From assembly GCA_907163375.1 (NCBI GenBank), contig CAJQUW010012670.1, positions 547,001-611,000 of the forward strand: 64,000 nt of DNA, in the 5' to 3' direction. This DNA comes from Prostheceraeus crozeri. Taxonomy: Eukaryota; Platyhelminthes; Polycladida; Euryleptidae. The position numbers and the translations under genes are program-made. Shown piece by piece: positions 40,656-51,539 of the stretch (the stretch's first letter is position 1; every line of letters begins with the position of its first letter). The notes under the pieces are model-generated. The model made no database searches, had not been told where the DNA came from, and saw nothing but the letters and a program-made list of their open reading frames with translations.

Positions 40656-43600
40656 ATGAATGTAGAAGTACTTTATACAAAAAATGGACCTGATGGAATT
40701 CCTGAAGAAATAATACAAGGACATTTTACAAATTCACAAGAAATTCATAATGTAAATGATATACAACCCATATTTGAATCGATGATAATTAAATTAGAAA
40801 ATTGTATAATTGAAGCCCAGTTACGTGAATCTGGTTGGAGATTTGTTAAAATACTATCTAAGAAAATAGTAATTGATAAATATAAAAATAATACTGGTGG
40901 TAGTTATGTTCCTTTGCCTTTCAGTTCACCACAAATAATCAACATAAAAAATGAAGATGATTATTGTTTTCTGTGGAGTATTATAGCACATTTACATCCT
41001 GCAAAATATCACAAAGAAAGACTAAGTCATTACAATAAAGAAGAATACATAAATGAATTTGATCTTTTTGATGGCTTAGATGAATTTCCATATGATTATA
41101 ATAGGTTAAAAAAGTTTCATAAAAAGAATAAAAATTTAATAGAAGTAAATGTTTTTGAATTAAATGTGAATTATGTTTCTATTGGTAAAATTACTCCATT
41201 TTACTCAGATTCAAAAAATTTTTATTTGAATAATAAAAATTTATGTCAATCAGAAATAGTATATAATGATAGGGGAAATTACATGCATCATAATATTTTT
41301 TACCAAGGAAATATAATATGTACTGAAAAATTTGAAATTATAAAAACATTATCACCAATAATGATTAGTCATAATAATTATAAAGGACGTAATTATAATT
41401 ATGATTATGATTCCGATTATTTATCTTTATTTTTAGAATATCAACAAAAATTACAAAATTTAAATGAAAGTTTACAAAAATGTAAAACAGATTATCAACA
41501 ACAAACAAAAATATTAGTACAAGAATATGGCCATAAATATCAAAATAAGATAGAAACGATTCAAAAATTAAATGAAGACAATAAAGAATTAAATAATGAA
41601 GAAAATTAAACCAATCAAAAATAAATGAATCTTTAAAAAAATGTCTACAACAATATAAAGAACAATATGATAAAGAATATAGTTATCAGTTACAAATATT
41701 AAATCAAAATTTTCATCGAAATACATTTAATCTTACAAAAGAAATTGATGAAACACATGAAATATATCAAGATAAATTTGAAAAACTAGAACAGACAAAA
41801 CAGCCAGCACAAGCGAATATATTATATTATCAGGGTCATTTTATATTGTGTAAAGATGTTTCTATATTCACAAAAACTTCAGATAATGCCAATTTTCCTT
41901 GTCTCCAATGTATGACGAGCTTTAGAACTAAAGAAGAAATGAATAGACATTTGGAGAATTGCCAACAAAATGAAGCAGTCAGAAACACATTTCCTAAAGA
42001 TGATTATTTAGAATATAATAAATGGTATTTTAAAAATAAAGTACCCTTTACTATTTATTTGATTTTGAAGCATATAATGTTAATATGACACAAAATCGAG
42101 CGGAAAGTTCCAGGGCTTCGCCCGATTCTGAAAATGGTACGGGCCAAGCCCTAGAACCTTCGGTTTGTAATTCTGAAAGAAGTGCACCTGAACAAAGCAA
42201 AGAAAAATATTTATTTGAACAAAAACCATTATGTTGGGGAATGTACATTCATTCAAATTATCCTGAATTATTTAAATCAGAATATTTTCAATACTATGGT
42301 GAAGATAGTTCAGAAATGTTTACAAAGAAAGTAGAAGAATTACAAAATTATTTTTCACAATTGCTTGAAACAAATATTCCAATGATGCCATTAACAGAAA
42401 AAGAAAAATTAAATTTTATTAATGAAACAAAATGTTATTACTGTGGAAAAGAATTTACAAAAAATTATAAAAATGGCAAAGGTAGATATCTTGATAAGGT
42501 AAAAGATCATGATCATCTAAATGGATTATATAGAGGTGCAGCACATAATTCTTGTAATCTTAATGCTAATAAATTTAAATATAACTTTGTTCCTCTATAT
42601 TTCTATAATGGTTCTAAATATGATTTCCATCTAGTAATGAAAGATTTATTTTCATCTGAAAAATTACAACAACAACAAATAAATGTACTATGTAAAACAG
42701 AAGAAGAATATTTTTCAATGCAATTAGGTTGTATTAGAATTTTAGATGCATTTAGATTTTTTACTCCTTATTCATTAGATGTTATGGGAAAAACTTTGAA
42801 ATCTGAACAATGTAAAATATTAAATAAATATAATTTAAAACCTTTAAAAGGAATATTTCCGTATGAGTACATAACTGGAGATTTTAATTCTGTGAATAAA
42901 ATTATGGAAGAAGAACAACTTCCTCCAATAAATAAATTTAAATCAACATTAAAACAATCACAATTATCTGACGAAGACTATGCAGAAGCTGAAAAGAATT
43001 GGAGAGAGTTAAATTGTAAAACAATGTATGATTATACAATGAAATATCTTCAGATAGATGTATTAATACTAGCTGATCTTTTCGAAAACTTTCGTGACAT
43101 GTGTTTAGAATATTACGGAATAGATCCATGTTATTGTTATTCTACACCAGGTTTAACATGGCTAGCAGGATTAAAACATACTGGTGTTAAACTTAAACAT
43201 TATAAAGAAAATACATATGATAAATTATTATTTTTTGAATCTGGAATTAGAGGTGGAGTTTCATCAGTTTTAGGTAATCGTTATGTACAGTGTTACAATA
43301 AAAAAGTAAATCCTGATGATTATGGAATAATGAAACCTTTATCTCCAGAAGAAAGTGATCAGTTTATAAAATTGTTTAATCAAAATATAGAAGGACTTAT
43401 ATCAAATGAAGATAGTCAAGCAGCAGCTGATGAAATCATGAGAGAAAACTATTTGTTATATTATGATTTTAATAGCTTATATTCTTCTTGCATGATACAA
43501 GAATTACCAACAGGTGAAATGTCATGGTGTAATATTCTTGATTATCAAAAAACATATGATGGAAATTATAATCATGGTTATATATATGAAGTTGATTTAG

Positions 43601-44665
43601 TATACCCTGATGAAATAAAAGATAAAACAAAATATTTTCCTTTCTGTCCCGAAAACAAAATTCCTAATATAGAAGATTTTTCAGATTATCAAAAATCTTT
43701 AATTCCTAAGAAATACAGACCAACAAAAAAACTTATGTTAACACAAAGCAATAAAGGAAAGTATGTTGTTGAAGGAAGAATGCTAGATTGGTATTTAGAT
43801 CATGGAATGATTCTCACCAAAATACATCGAAAACTATTTTATCAAAAATCTAGGTGGTTAAAAAATTATATAGAGTTCAATATTGAAAAACGTAAAATAG
43901 CTAAAAGAAATAAAGATGATTTTGGAAACGTGTTCTTCAAATTAATGAATAATGCATTTTATGGTAAGACTTTAGAAAATGTGCGTAATAGACAAAATAT
44001 TGAAATAGTTTATGATAAAGATAGGTTTCAAAATTTAACAAGGAAACCTACATATAAAAGAACTACTAGATTTAGTGATGAACTATGTGCTGTACATTTA
44101 CGTCGAATTAGCGTAAAACATGATAAGTTTAATTTCATTGGTTTCACTATATTAGAATTAGCTAAACTATTTATGTATAGATTTATATATGATTATTTAG
44201 CACCTGCTTATGGCAAAAACTATAAATTACACTTTACAGATACCGATTCTGTTTTCTTAGAATTAACAATACCGTATAATTCTACACTTGGTGAAGAAAT
44301 AGATAAAATAAAAGATATCATTCATCCTTCTGATTTATGTAAAGTAAAAGATGAATTAGAAGGAAATGAAGATTTCATAACAGAAGCTATATTTTTAAAA
44401 TCTAAATGTTACTGTTATGATACAACTAATAATATTAAAACACATAAAACATTAAAAGGAACTTCAAAGGCATCAGTGGCTAATCAAATAACATTTCAAG
44501 ATTATAAAAATGTATTATTTAATAATGAAATAAAAACAGCATGTAATTATAGACTTAATTAAAAAAACATAACATGTATTTAAAAGAAGAACATAAATTA
44601 GCATTAGATCCATTTGATGATAAAAGAAAAATTTTACCTGATGGAATAACTACTGAACCTTTTTA
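40656..44665 (+). pseudogene. protein-primed-type DNA polymerase B region, broken
   Basis: Replicative polymerase of the Polinton. The N-terminal part has the animal-Polinton signature GGSYVPLPFSSPQIINIKNE and YCFLWSIIAHLHPAKYHKER; a zinc finger CLQCMTSFRTKEEMNRHLEN follows. The main part has a CYYCGKEF ... DHDHLNGLYRGAAHNSCN treble-clef segment, exonuclease motifs FYNGSKYDFHLVMKDL and YLQIDVLILADL, and polymerase motifs A (YYDFNSLYSS), B (KLMNNAFYGKTLENVR) and C (LHFTDTDSVFLEL). The conserved tail KLALDPFDDKRKILPDGI is near 44.62 kb. The region is broken about three times. A triple hairpin island lies at 42113-42165. Confidence 0.9.
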
Positions 44666-44746
44666 ATTTTCTAATTTCTAAGATAGACAAATTTGATATA
44701 TACATAAAATAAAAAAATATTATAACACTATATTTGTATATTTTTA

Positions 44747-45514
44747 TCACTCCGCGAAAATATTTTCTATAACTCTTTCATGAATTTTTTTATCAATATT
44801 AATTGTAATGAATCCATAATCTTTTGACCAAGCATTGTTACACGATTGTTTAAATTCATCTTTATTTCTTACACATAAATCTCTCAACAAATCACTTAAG
44901 TTTCTTGCATTTATTTCAAATAGTATAAATATATTTGCATTCTTTCTAATAACACTTCCGTCTAATGAATACATACTTTGTGTTAAATAAAAAACACTAC
45001 AGTTATTATGTCTACCTCTTGTGAAATAATTTCTCTGAACTGACTGATTTCTATCATTAACACAATCATCAAAAATTACACAATGTTTCATTGTTTTATC
45101 TAGTTTACTAGGATCTTGCATATTACCACTATCATCTATTAATTGTATCTTTATATGGTTATTTTTATTAGATTCTACTAACTGATTATTTTTTGTTGCT
45201 TCTTCACACCACGAACTTATTTCTTCTTCATCTTCAGATTTTTCATATTCTTTGAATAATGAAGCAATTGCTGTTTTTTTAAGATTATTTTCAAATCCAT
45301 ATTTTAAAAATTGATAGACGGGCTGTTCTGCTGTTGTTGTATAAATTATAAGATTGTTATAATCCAAAAAATTTGGAGTCGTTAAAATTTTAAATAATAG
45401 ATACGTTTTTCCACAACCTGATCTTCCGCAAATAACTGACAAAACTTTATTAGATAAATTTGGATGATGATTAAATTTAAGTTTTTTTTTATTTAATGGG
45501 GGTACTTCACTCAT
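44747..45514 (-). CDS. FtsK/HerA-type genome-packaging ATPase
   Basis: 255 residues, intact. Walker A GRSGCGKT (30-37), Walker B CVIFDD (145-150), then RGRHNNCSVFYLTQSM, the sensor-like Gln of the A32/FtsK-HerA packaging ATPases, and an arginine-bearing C-terminus. It would pump DNA into the capsid. It is convergent with PolB and followed in the minus block by the minor capsid gene. Length is usual for Polinton ATPases. Preceded by the TTTTTTATTAAAAATG leader common to this element. Confidence 0.92.
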   Translation of the reverse strand: MSEVPPLNKKKLKFNHHPNLSNKVLSVICGRSGCGKTYLLFKILTTPNFLDYNNLIIYTTTAEQPVYQFLKYGFENNLKKTAIASLFKEYEKSEDEEEISSWCEEATKNNQLVESNKNNHIKIQLIDDSGNMQDPSKLDKTMKHCVIFDDCVNDRNQSVQRNYFTRGRHNNCSVFYLTQSMYSLDGSVIRKNANIFILFEINARNLSDLLRDLCVRNKDEFKQSCNNAWSKDYGFITINIDKKIHERVIENIFAE

Positions 45515-45559
45515 TTTTTAATAAAAAAATTTATTTTTATTTTATTTTTATTTTTAAAG

Positions 45560-45660
45560 AAGAAGAAGAAAATTAAACTTCTCTAGCTTCGCGTGGGAGT
45601 TTATACCTCTCGAACGGGAGTTTATACCTCCCGAACGGGAGTTTATACCTCTCGAACCAA
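45560..45660. repeat. 21-bp tandem repeat ahead of the ATPase
   Basis: Three copies of CGAACGGGAGTTTATACCTC-like units (about 45594-45657); each can fold as GGGAG - TTTATA - CTCCC. They overlap the 3' end of the minor capsid gene. Confidence 0.8.
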
Positions 45661-46431
45661 AAGATCTATCATAATCTCTTCACCTCCAAAATTTATTTCT
45701 TGTCCTTTCTCATCAGTGATTCTAATGTTAATGTTGTTAATAGTTTTTCTTGTAATAGGAAAATATATTAATGTTTGTGGAAATACATTTAATCTATAAC
45801 CAATGGGTACAGTAAAAGCTGGAAAACTGAATATTAAATTTGATAATTTACCATTTATATATCCTCCTTCAATAATGTCACAATGTACAACAATTGAATT
45901 TATTTCAGTTATTTTTGGAATCTTCTCACCTAAATGATAACCTTGACTATAGGTTTGTTTATTAAATCCTAATAGCTTTGACAATGATCTATCATGATTA
46001 AAATCAACTTGATGATTTTCGTCTAAAGTAAGAGAAAATTTATTAACTGCCGGTTCAACTGCAAAATGTAATTGTTTCTTATCTTTAAATGGTATACCTA
46101 AATGTCTCTTAATTTCATTTGATATTGATTCAACTTCGTAAGAACCAGGAAGAAAAGTTAGTACTTTCCACGTTTTGCCTTTATCAGTAGAATATCTAAA
46201 TTGATCATTCACATCTTTGATAACGTTTTGAATAGTGTTAAATGTAGAGAAACTAGTCAATGCAATTTGATAATTTTTATTTTGTTCCAAATGTAGAATG
46301 GGTTCTAAATTACAAGTGTGTGATGAAGTAGTTGTTATAATTTTTAACGTCGTACTAAATTTTGATGAACCCAAAATCTCTGTTAGATTTTCTAAATGAT
46401 TATTAATTTTGTCTAAATCTGCTGAACACAT
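45643..46431 (-). CDS. minor capsid (penton) protein, single jelly-roll
   Basis: 262 residues, intact. Begins MCSADLDKINNHLENLTEIL; the beta-rich body has NYQIALTSFSTFNTIQNV, FRYSTDKGKTWKVLTFLPGS, DRSLSKLLGFNKQTY and ends NINIRITDEKGQEINFGGEE then IMIDLLVREV, the signature end of Polinton penton-type proteins. It would form the five-fold vertices. Next to the packaging ATPase in the minus block. Confidence 0.8.
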   Translation of the reverse strand: MCSADLDKINNHLENLTEILGSSKFSTTLKIITTTSSHTCNLEPILHLEQNKNYQIALTSFSTFNTIQNVIKDVNDQFRYSTDKGKTWKVLTFLPGSYEVESISNEIKRHLGIPFKDKKQLHFAVEPAVNKFSLTLDENHQVDFNHDRSLSKLLGFNKQTYSQGYHLGEKIPKITEINSIVVHCDIIEGGYINGKLSNLIFSFPAFTVPIGYRLNVFPQTLIYFPITRKTINNINIRITDEKGQEINFGGEEIMIDLLVREV

Positions 46432-46472
46432 TTTTTAGTTAAAATTTTAAATAAATATTTTTTTAAAAAAAA

Positions 46473-47300
46473 TTAGAAACAACATATTTCAGCTACACTT
46501 TTATAATCCTCTTCATTTAGAATCTTCTTTTCTAACAGTCTTTTCAATATAGCATGAATTTCATTGAAACTAGAATTATGTCCTTCTTTTATGGCAGATA
46601 TTAAAATATTTAATCTATTTAGTAATTCTTGTGGATCATCTGGTAAAAATATGGTTGTTTCTGTTTTCTGTTTTTCAGATAAACCTTTTCCTACTTTAAC
46701 TCCCGTTGATAATAAATTTTCTAATTGTTTATAACGTCTAAGAGTTTTTACTGCACCAACTCTATCTAACATAGCTTTATATTTTATAAGATCATCTACA
46801 GCATAATTATTTAAATCTGCTCCTCTTAAAAGGTTAACAAAATTTCTATCTAAATTAAAAGGAGATTTATCTGGTGAAAAAATTAAACCTCGAAAAGGTT
46901 GTGGAAATATTTCTTTTTGTCCGAGATAAAATCTAGGTATTGTTTTTCCATCTATAAATGAAATAGAATGTTCAAATTGCATAGATTTTGGTAATTTCTT
47001 ATTAATGTTTGATTCTAGTAATCCATAGTCATCTAATATAGTTTTGTGCTCTGGATCTGTTATATCAATTTGTTTATCATTATTTGTACTTTCTTTTTCA
47101 AGAGTTTTAAATGGTTTCATAGTTTTCTCAAAATCAGTTTTTACTTGCTCGGTTTGCTGCATTTTTTCAAACATATCAGATTGAATACCAGCTTTTATCA
47201 TTCTATGTTGAAGATGATTTTCTTTCATAATATTTCTTTGTTTTATTAACTCTTCTAATTGTTTTATTCTTTTAAAATTATCAGCTCTAATTTTATCCAT
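46473..47300 (-). CDS. unassigned Polinton structural protein
   Basis: About 275 residues from MDKIRADNFKRIKQLEELIK, which I prefer to a start 66 bases upstream because it follows the A/T leader ATTTTAAAAATGG. Coiled-coil N-terminus, a central patch with MQFEHSISFIDGKTIPRFYL and PFRGLIFSPDKSPFNL, and a helical C-terminus (GHNSSFNEIHAILKRLLEKK). Location beside the penton suggests a virion or scaffold role. No family recognised. Confidence 0.55.
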   Translation of the reverse strand: MDKIRADNFKRIKQLEELIKQRNIMKENHLQHRMIKAGIQSDMFEKMQQTEQVKTDFEKTMKPFKTLEKESTNNDKQIDITDPEHKTILDDYGLLESNINKKLPKSMQFEHSISFIDGKTIPRFYLGQKEIFPQPFRGLIFSPDKSPFNLDRNFVNLLRGADLNNYAVDDLIKYKAMLDRVGAVKTLRRYKQLENLLSTGVKVGKGLSEKQKTETTIFLPDDPQELLNRLNILISAIKEGHNSSFNEIHAILKRLLEKKILNEEDYKSVAEICCF

Positions 47301-47421
47301 TTTTAAAATGTAATATTTGAATTTTGTGGTAACATTGGAATACAACAAAAACATTTTACTGAACAAATTATTTTTTTATTGCTTTGTTGTCTGACATCTT
47401 TTCGTTTAAAGTTTTCTCGTT

Positions 47422-48150
47422 TTAAGTTTTGTTTAATAAAGTTTTGTTTAATAAAGTTTTGCTTAAATTTTCGCTTAAAGGTTTTAGCTCTTCTAAAAAA
47501 AATTTGTCATTTTCTTCATTAGAAATTTTACCATCAATAGAAATTTTGCCATCCTTTTTATTTTTATCATCAACTTTTTCTGTCTGTGATTGAAATGATA
47601 TTTGATTTACTTCATTAGCTATTTGATCAAATTTTTCAATCTCATCTAACGTAATAACATTATCATCACATACTCTTTGAAAGTAGTAATGTAGTTTATC
47701 ATAGACTTCTTTAATATGTAAATGCTTAGTTTTTAATGATTTTCGTTTCTTAGTTATTAAAGATTTATCTAACATTGTAACAAGTGAAGTTGCAAAAACA
47801 CCCGTACCTGTTAAAGCTGTAGCAACTACTGGAATTACTAAAACACCTGAAGATATAACAATTGTCAAAGCACCTAAACTTATTGTTAAGAATATGCCAA
47901 TTCCTTGTGTTACATTCTTAACTTTAGTCCATCTCTTTCTTAATTTTTTATAATGCTCTAATCTTAATAATAATTGAGATTCCTTATCTTTCATATACCT
48001 AACTCTATCTTTGTGTTTTTCAATGTTCATTTTTTCAATGTTAATCTTTTCAATGTCCATTAAAGTAGAACTACGTTCATATGATAACGAAGGATATATT
48101 CTTGAGGTTCCTTCCATTTCTGAAGTTCCTTCCACTTTTGTTTCTTCCAT
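47422..48150 (-). CDS. membrane-spanning coiled-coil protein
   Basis: About 242 residues from MEETKVEGTSEMEGTSRIYP. Charged coiled coil (EKHKDRVRYMKDKESQLLLR) then two adjacent hydrophobic segments, GIGIFLTISLGALTIVISSG and VLVIPVVATALTGTGVFATS, and a charged tail that ends in short repeats (LLNKTLLNKT). Similar hydrophobic-plus-coil proteins occur in other Polintons; a role at a membrane or inside the capsid is guesswork. Last gene before the right inverted repeat. Confidence 0.55.
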   Translation of the reverse strand: MEETKVEGTSEMEGTSRIYPSLSYERSSTLMDIEKINIEKMNIEKHKDRVRYMKDKESQLLLRLEHYKKLRKRWTKVKNVTQGIGIFLTISLGALTIVISSGVLVIPVVATALTGTGVFATSLVTMLDKSLITKKRKSLKTKHLHIKEVYDKLHYYFQRVCDDNVITLDEIEKFDQIANEVNQISFQSQTEKVDDKNKKDGKISIDGKISNEENDKFFLEELKPLSENLSKTLLNKTLLNKT

Positions 48151-48204
48151 TTTTAAAGAAATATTATTAGTCACATGATATATTTTAAAAACCTGAAAGA
48201 TGGA

Positions 48205-48734
48205 TAAAATTCATGAATTTGAAATTCTCAACTTTTATGATTTTCGGTGTCCTGGAACGGTCATGATTTTCAAGGTAAAAATTGTAATTCTCAAATTTGA
48301 GATTCTTAACTTTTCTGATTTTTTCGGTGTCCTGGAACGGTCATGATTTAAGCAATGAAAAATGTCATAATCACAAATTTGAGATTCTTAACTTTTATGA
48401 TTTTCGGTGTCCTGGAACGGTCATGATTTTGGGAGTAAAAATTGTAATTCTCAAATTTGAGATTTTGAAAAATTTGAAAATTGGGTATTTTTAAAAACGC
48501 CCAAATTTATGAATTTAGGTCTTCATAACCTGAAAAAGGGTTCAAATTCATGAATTTATGTCGTTTTTAAAAAGTACCATTTTTTCAAAAATGGTACTTT
48601 TTGAATGGTCTAAATTCATGTATTTAGGTCTTAAAAACCTGAAAAAGGGTCTAAATTCATGAATTTATGTCGTTTTTAAAGATACCATTTTTTTGAATTT
48701 TATGGTGTCCTGGAACGGTCTTTTGCCCATTACT
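48205..48734 (-). repeat. right terminal inverted repeat of the Polinton
   Basis: About 530 bp; longer than the left arm because the internal ~80-bp subunit (GACCGTTCCAGGACACC ... CAAATTTGAGA) occurs about three times. Confidence 0.9.
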
Positions 48735-48930
48735 TGCATCACAATGCCGTTCATTTTATTTCCTTCATCATCAGCACACTTTCCGCTTAATTAAGATGCT
48801 TGTTAGCAAATATTCATTCCTTTTGATATCCAACTTGCTTCATACTATTTGTATAGGGGCGTCATGTCGATAGTGATGAAAATTTTCCGTTGAAAATTTT
48901 GGCAAATTTTGAATGCTTTGATTTTTTGTG
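48735..48930 (-). repeat. 0.9-kb family repeat, right part of the Polinton-split copy
   Basis: Continues the copy interrupted at 30886: CCTTTTGATATCCAACTTGC and TATAGGGGCGTCAT match the reverse complement of 50730-50770. Confidence 0.75.
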
Positions 48931-49119
48931 ATAGGCCCTATATATAATTTGTGCGCTTACTGCCACAGCCGAGGCAGCTACATTGGTCTAAAACTCTTAT
49001 TGATTTCACAATTTTACTTGAAAATTTTGAATTTTTGTGATATCATTTGTGTACTCAACCTCCGACAGCCGAGGCATCCTATACACACCAATAGAATTGG
49101 TCTAAAACTCTTGATTTTA

Positions 49120-49470
49120 TCATAACGGCATTTCGATTAAAACGATCGTAGCAATATGTGTCCCGTCCGCGGATTTTTTAGCATTTTTTTGCCACCAGTG
49201 GCTTCTGCAAATTTGTTTGCATTTTAAATTATCACACAGCACCTTCTGGGGTAACATGAATCTTGCTTTACATAGCGGCATATTTTTATGCAATGAGAAA
49301 GATCTGAATTTTGGAGTTTGCTCATACCAATTGAAAGTTAAGCCTGCAGCGTTGATTATGTGATGCAAATTTTCCATGTGTTGATGAACATGAGTGCACA
49401 CAGTCCACACAACAATATAGGCCTACATGAACGACCATATTGGAGGACATTAAGTCTGTAAACTCGTGAG
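49120..49470 (+). repeat. 350-bp direct repeat, copy 1
   Basis: Matches 52388-52745 in the same orientation: CGATTAAAxCGATCG, TTTGCCACCAGTGG, GTGAATCTTGCTTTACA, TTTTGGAGTTTGCT, AAAGTTAAGC, GTGTTGATGAACATG, CACACAGTCCAC and GACTGTAAACTCGTGAGA-type blocks. Part of its reverse complement is also at about 51925-52080. Non-coding. Confidence 0.7.
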
Positions 49471-49559
49471 AAACACGAAGCGTTCCGGAAAATTTTGAAA
49501 AAATTGGACTATTTTGAAAATATTCACTACACTCTACCTACAAAAACTTACTCTGTGAT

Positions 49560-51440
49560 AGAGTGAGTGTATAGCATGTAAAGTGTCGACTCAAAAAAGC
49601 ATCTGTACACAGCATAGAGTAAGCATATAGTAGATAGAGTGTCGACTCAAAAATGTACATGCATCTTTGTAGTATCTTTGTTATGCAGTGAAAATTTTCA
49701 TATGAACAGATTCAGTTTTTGTGGATATTACTTTCAGGTGGTCCAAAAAAATTTTGAGCAGTTTTTAAAAGCTAAATTCATAGAGTAAGTAATTTTCGCA
49801 GACTTATGTACTACCGACATGAAGCCACTTTTCAAGTAATATGCAAAGATATTTAGCACTATTGGATTATATGGACTCTTTGGTGTCATGAAGTTGGATA
49901 TCAAAAGCAATGAATATATGCCAACAAGCATCGTAACTAAGCGGAAACTGCCATGCTTACTCTATGAAACCTGCTGATGATCAAGAGAATTTCATTAACC
50001 GCATTATAATGGAAGTCTTCAAGGAAAAATCGAGACCTTATTGTGCACTCTTGGCTGAAATTTCATGTTTTCAATTCAATTTTCATCGGCACGATTTTAT
50101 GATTCACTAAATTCATGTTTCATTTCATGAATCTGAATAGTGATGTGGACCCATTTGCATCTTTCAGAGCTAATTGAAATCATTGTCTTTCATTATATGA
50201 TTTTGCTTTACCATACGCTCAAGGAAATACTCTTGAGGTTGAGGATGAAAGTAATAGCAACCAATCGAATTGCTAATTTAACAAACATTACTTTTCCGAG
50301 GCTGTCATGACACGGAGGATCTGCAAAATACCATCATTCCTTCTGCATTACTATGATGCATATGCTTAATCTATGCTATGATGACTAGTCAATTCCGTGC
50401 AATTTCTTCAAAACTGCAAACATTTGCATATTTCACATTTGGAAACAATTCCAACTGTGATCACCTCGAGTTCATTCAACAAAATCGAAACTGACATATT
50501 GGGGATGCTGAGCAACTACTCTACATAATATATTCACTCTTACTACCATAGAGTAGGGATAGGTAGCGTGTCGACTCAAAAAGTGTCTGTATACACTGAA
50601 AAATTTTATATGAAAAGATTCATCCTTTTGAGGAGCTCACGTTCCCGTGGTCCAAATATTATTTGAGCAGTTTTAAAAAAAGTCAAAATTACATTGCATG
50701 CCAATTTATATACTACCCGAGATGACGCCCCTATATAAATAGCATGAAGCAAATTGGATATCAAAAGCAATGAACATTTGTTATAAATAAGCATCCTAAC
50801 TAAGTGGGAATTAAGCTGATTATTAAGGGAAGATCAAGAACCACATTATAGCGGAAGTCTTCATGAAAAAGTCGCAATATTATTTGTGCTTTTTTGGCTG
50901 AAATTTCAAGTTTTTGATTCAATTTTCACCGGCATGATTTTATGATTCACTAAATTCATGTTTCATTTCTTGAATCTGAATAGTGATGTGGACCCATTTA
51001 CATCTTTCAAAGCTAATTGAAATCATTGTCTTTTATGTGATTTTGCTCTGCCAGTGGCAGGATGCCTATGATATGATCACGCTTAAGAAAATACTCTTGA
51101 GGTTCAGCATGAAAGTAATAGGAACCCATCGAATTGCCAATTTAACAAACATTAAATCGCCAAGGCTGTCATGACACTGAGAATCTGTAAAATACCATCA
51201 TTCCTACTGCATTACTATCATGATCACTCAATTCCGGGCAATTTCTTCAAAACTGCGAAAGTTTGCATATCTCACATTTGGCAATAATTACCAACTATAT
51301 TCCCCTCGAGTTCATTTAATAAAATCGAAAGTGTATAGGTACACATTGTGGATTTAGTAAATGCGGAGTTACCACTCTACCTAATATACCCAATATAATA
51401 CCTACTCTATGCTTACTACCTCTTACTATACATACTCTAT
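49560..51440 (+). repeat. tandem pair of ~0.9-kb units
   Basis: Units at about 49640-50570 and 50580-51440 share order and most sequence: GTGTCGACTCAAAAA, TTTTCATATGAAxAGATTCA, GTGGTCCAAAAAxxATTTTGAGCAG, GATATCAAAAGCAATGAA, GGAAGTCTTCA, TGATGTGGACCCATTT, AACAAACATTA, CGAGTTCATT. Boundaries carry ACTCTACC/GAGTAGG motifs. Non-coding. Confidence 0.8.
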
Positions 51441-51539
51441 GATGCAAATGGAAAATTTTGAATTTTTTTTCGATGATTGACGTTTTGCCTTAAATCATTG
51501 TTCTGCAGACTTATTGTAGTCGTTTGAAAAGGCTATGAG

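Larger units (their letters stand above)
30887..48734. mobile_element. Polinton (Maverick), 17.85 kb, fossil
   Basis: Starts AGTAATGGGCAAAAG and ends with its reverse complement, the AG...CT termini known for Polintons, with the family's 6-bp target duplication TGCATC (30881-30886 and 48735-48740). Paralogous copies of the host repeat nearby show the uninterrupted context. Genes run in blocks: plus 31.6-33.6 kb (protease), minus 33.65-38.56 (PLA2-integrase, virion proteins, MCP, fibre-like), plus 38.85-44.67 (unknown, zinc finger, PolB), minus 44.75-48.17 (ATPase, minor capsid, unknown, membrane protein). All hallmark parts are present, but the copy is broken, roughly half a dozen breaks. Inverted ends that agree in nearly all of the outer 320 bp suggest moderate to recent age. 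Confidence 0.93.

Noticed and set aside
45594-45657. Protein-coding repeat (VYTSRTG) on the plus strand
   Set aside because: Frame opposite the minor capsid gene; explained by a 21-bp tandem repeat.
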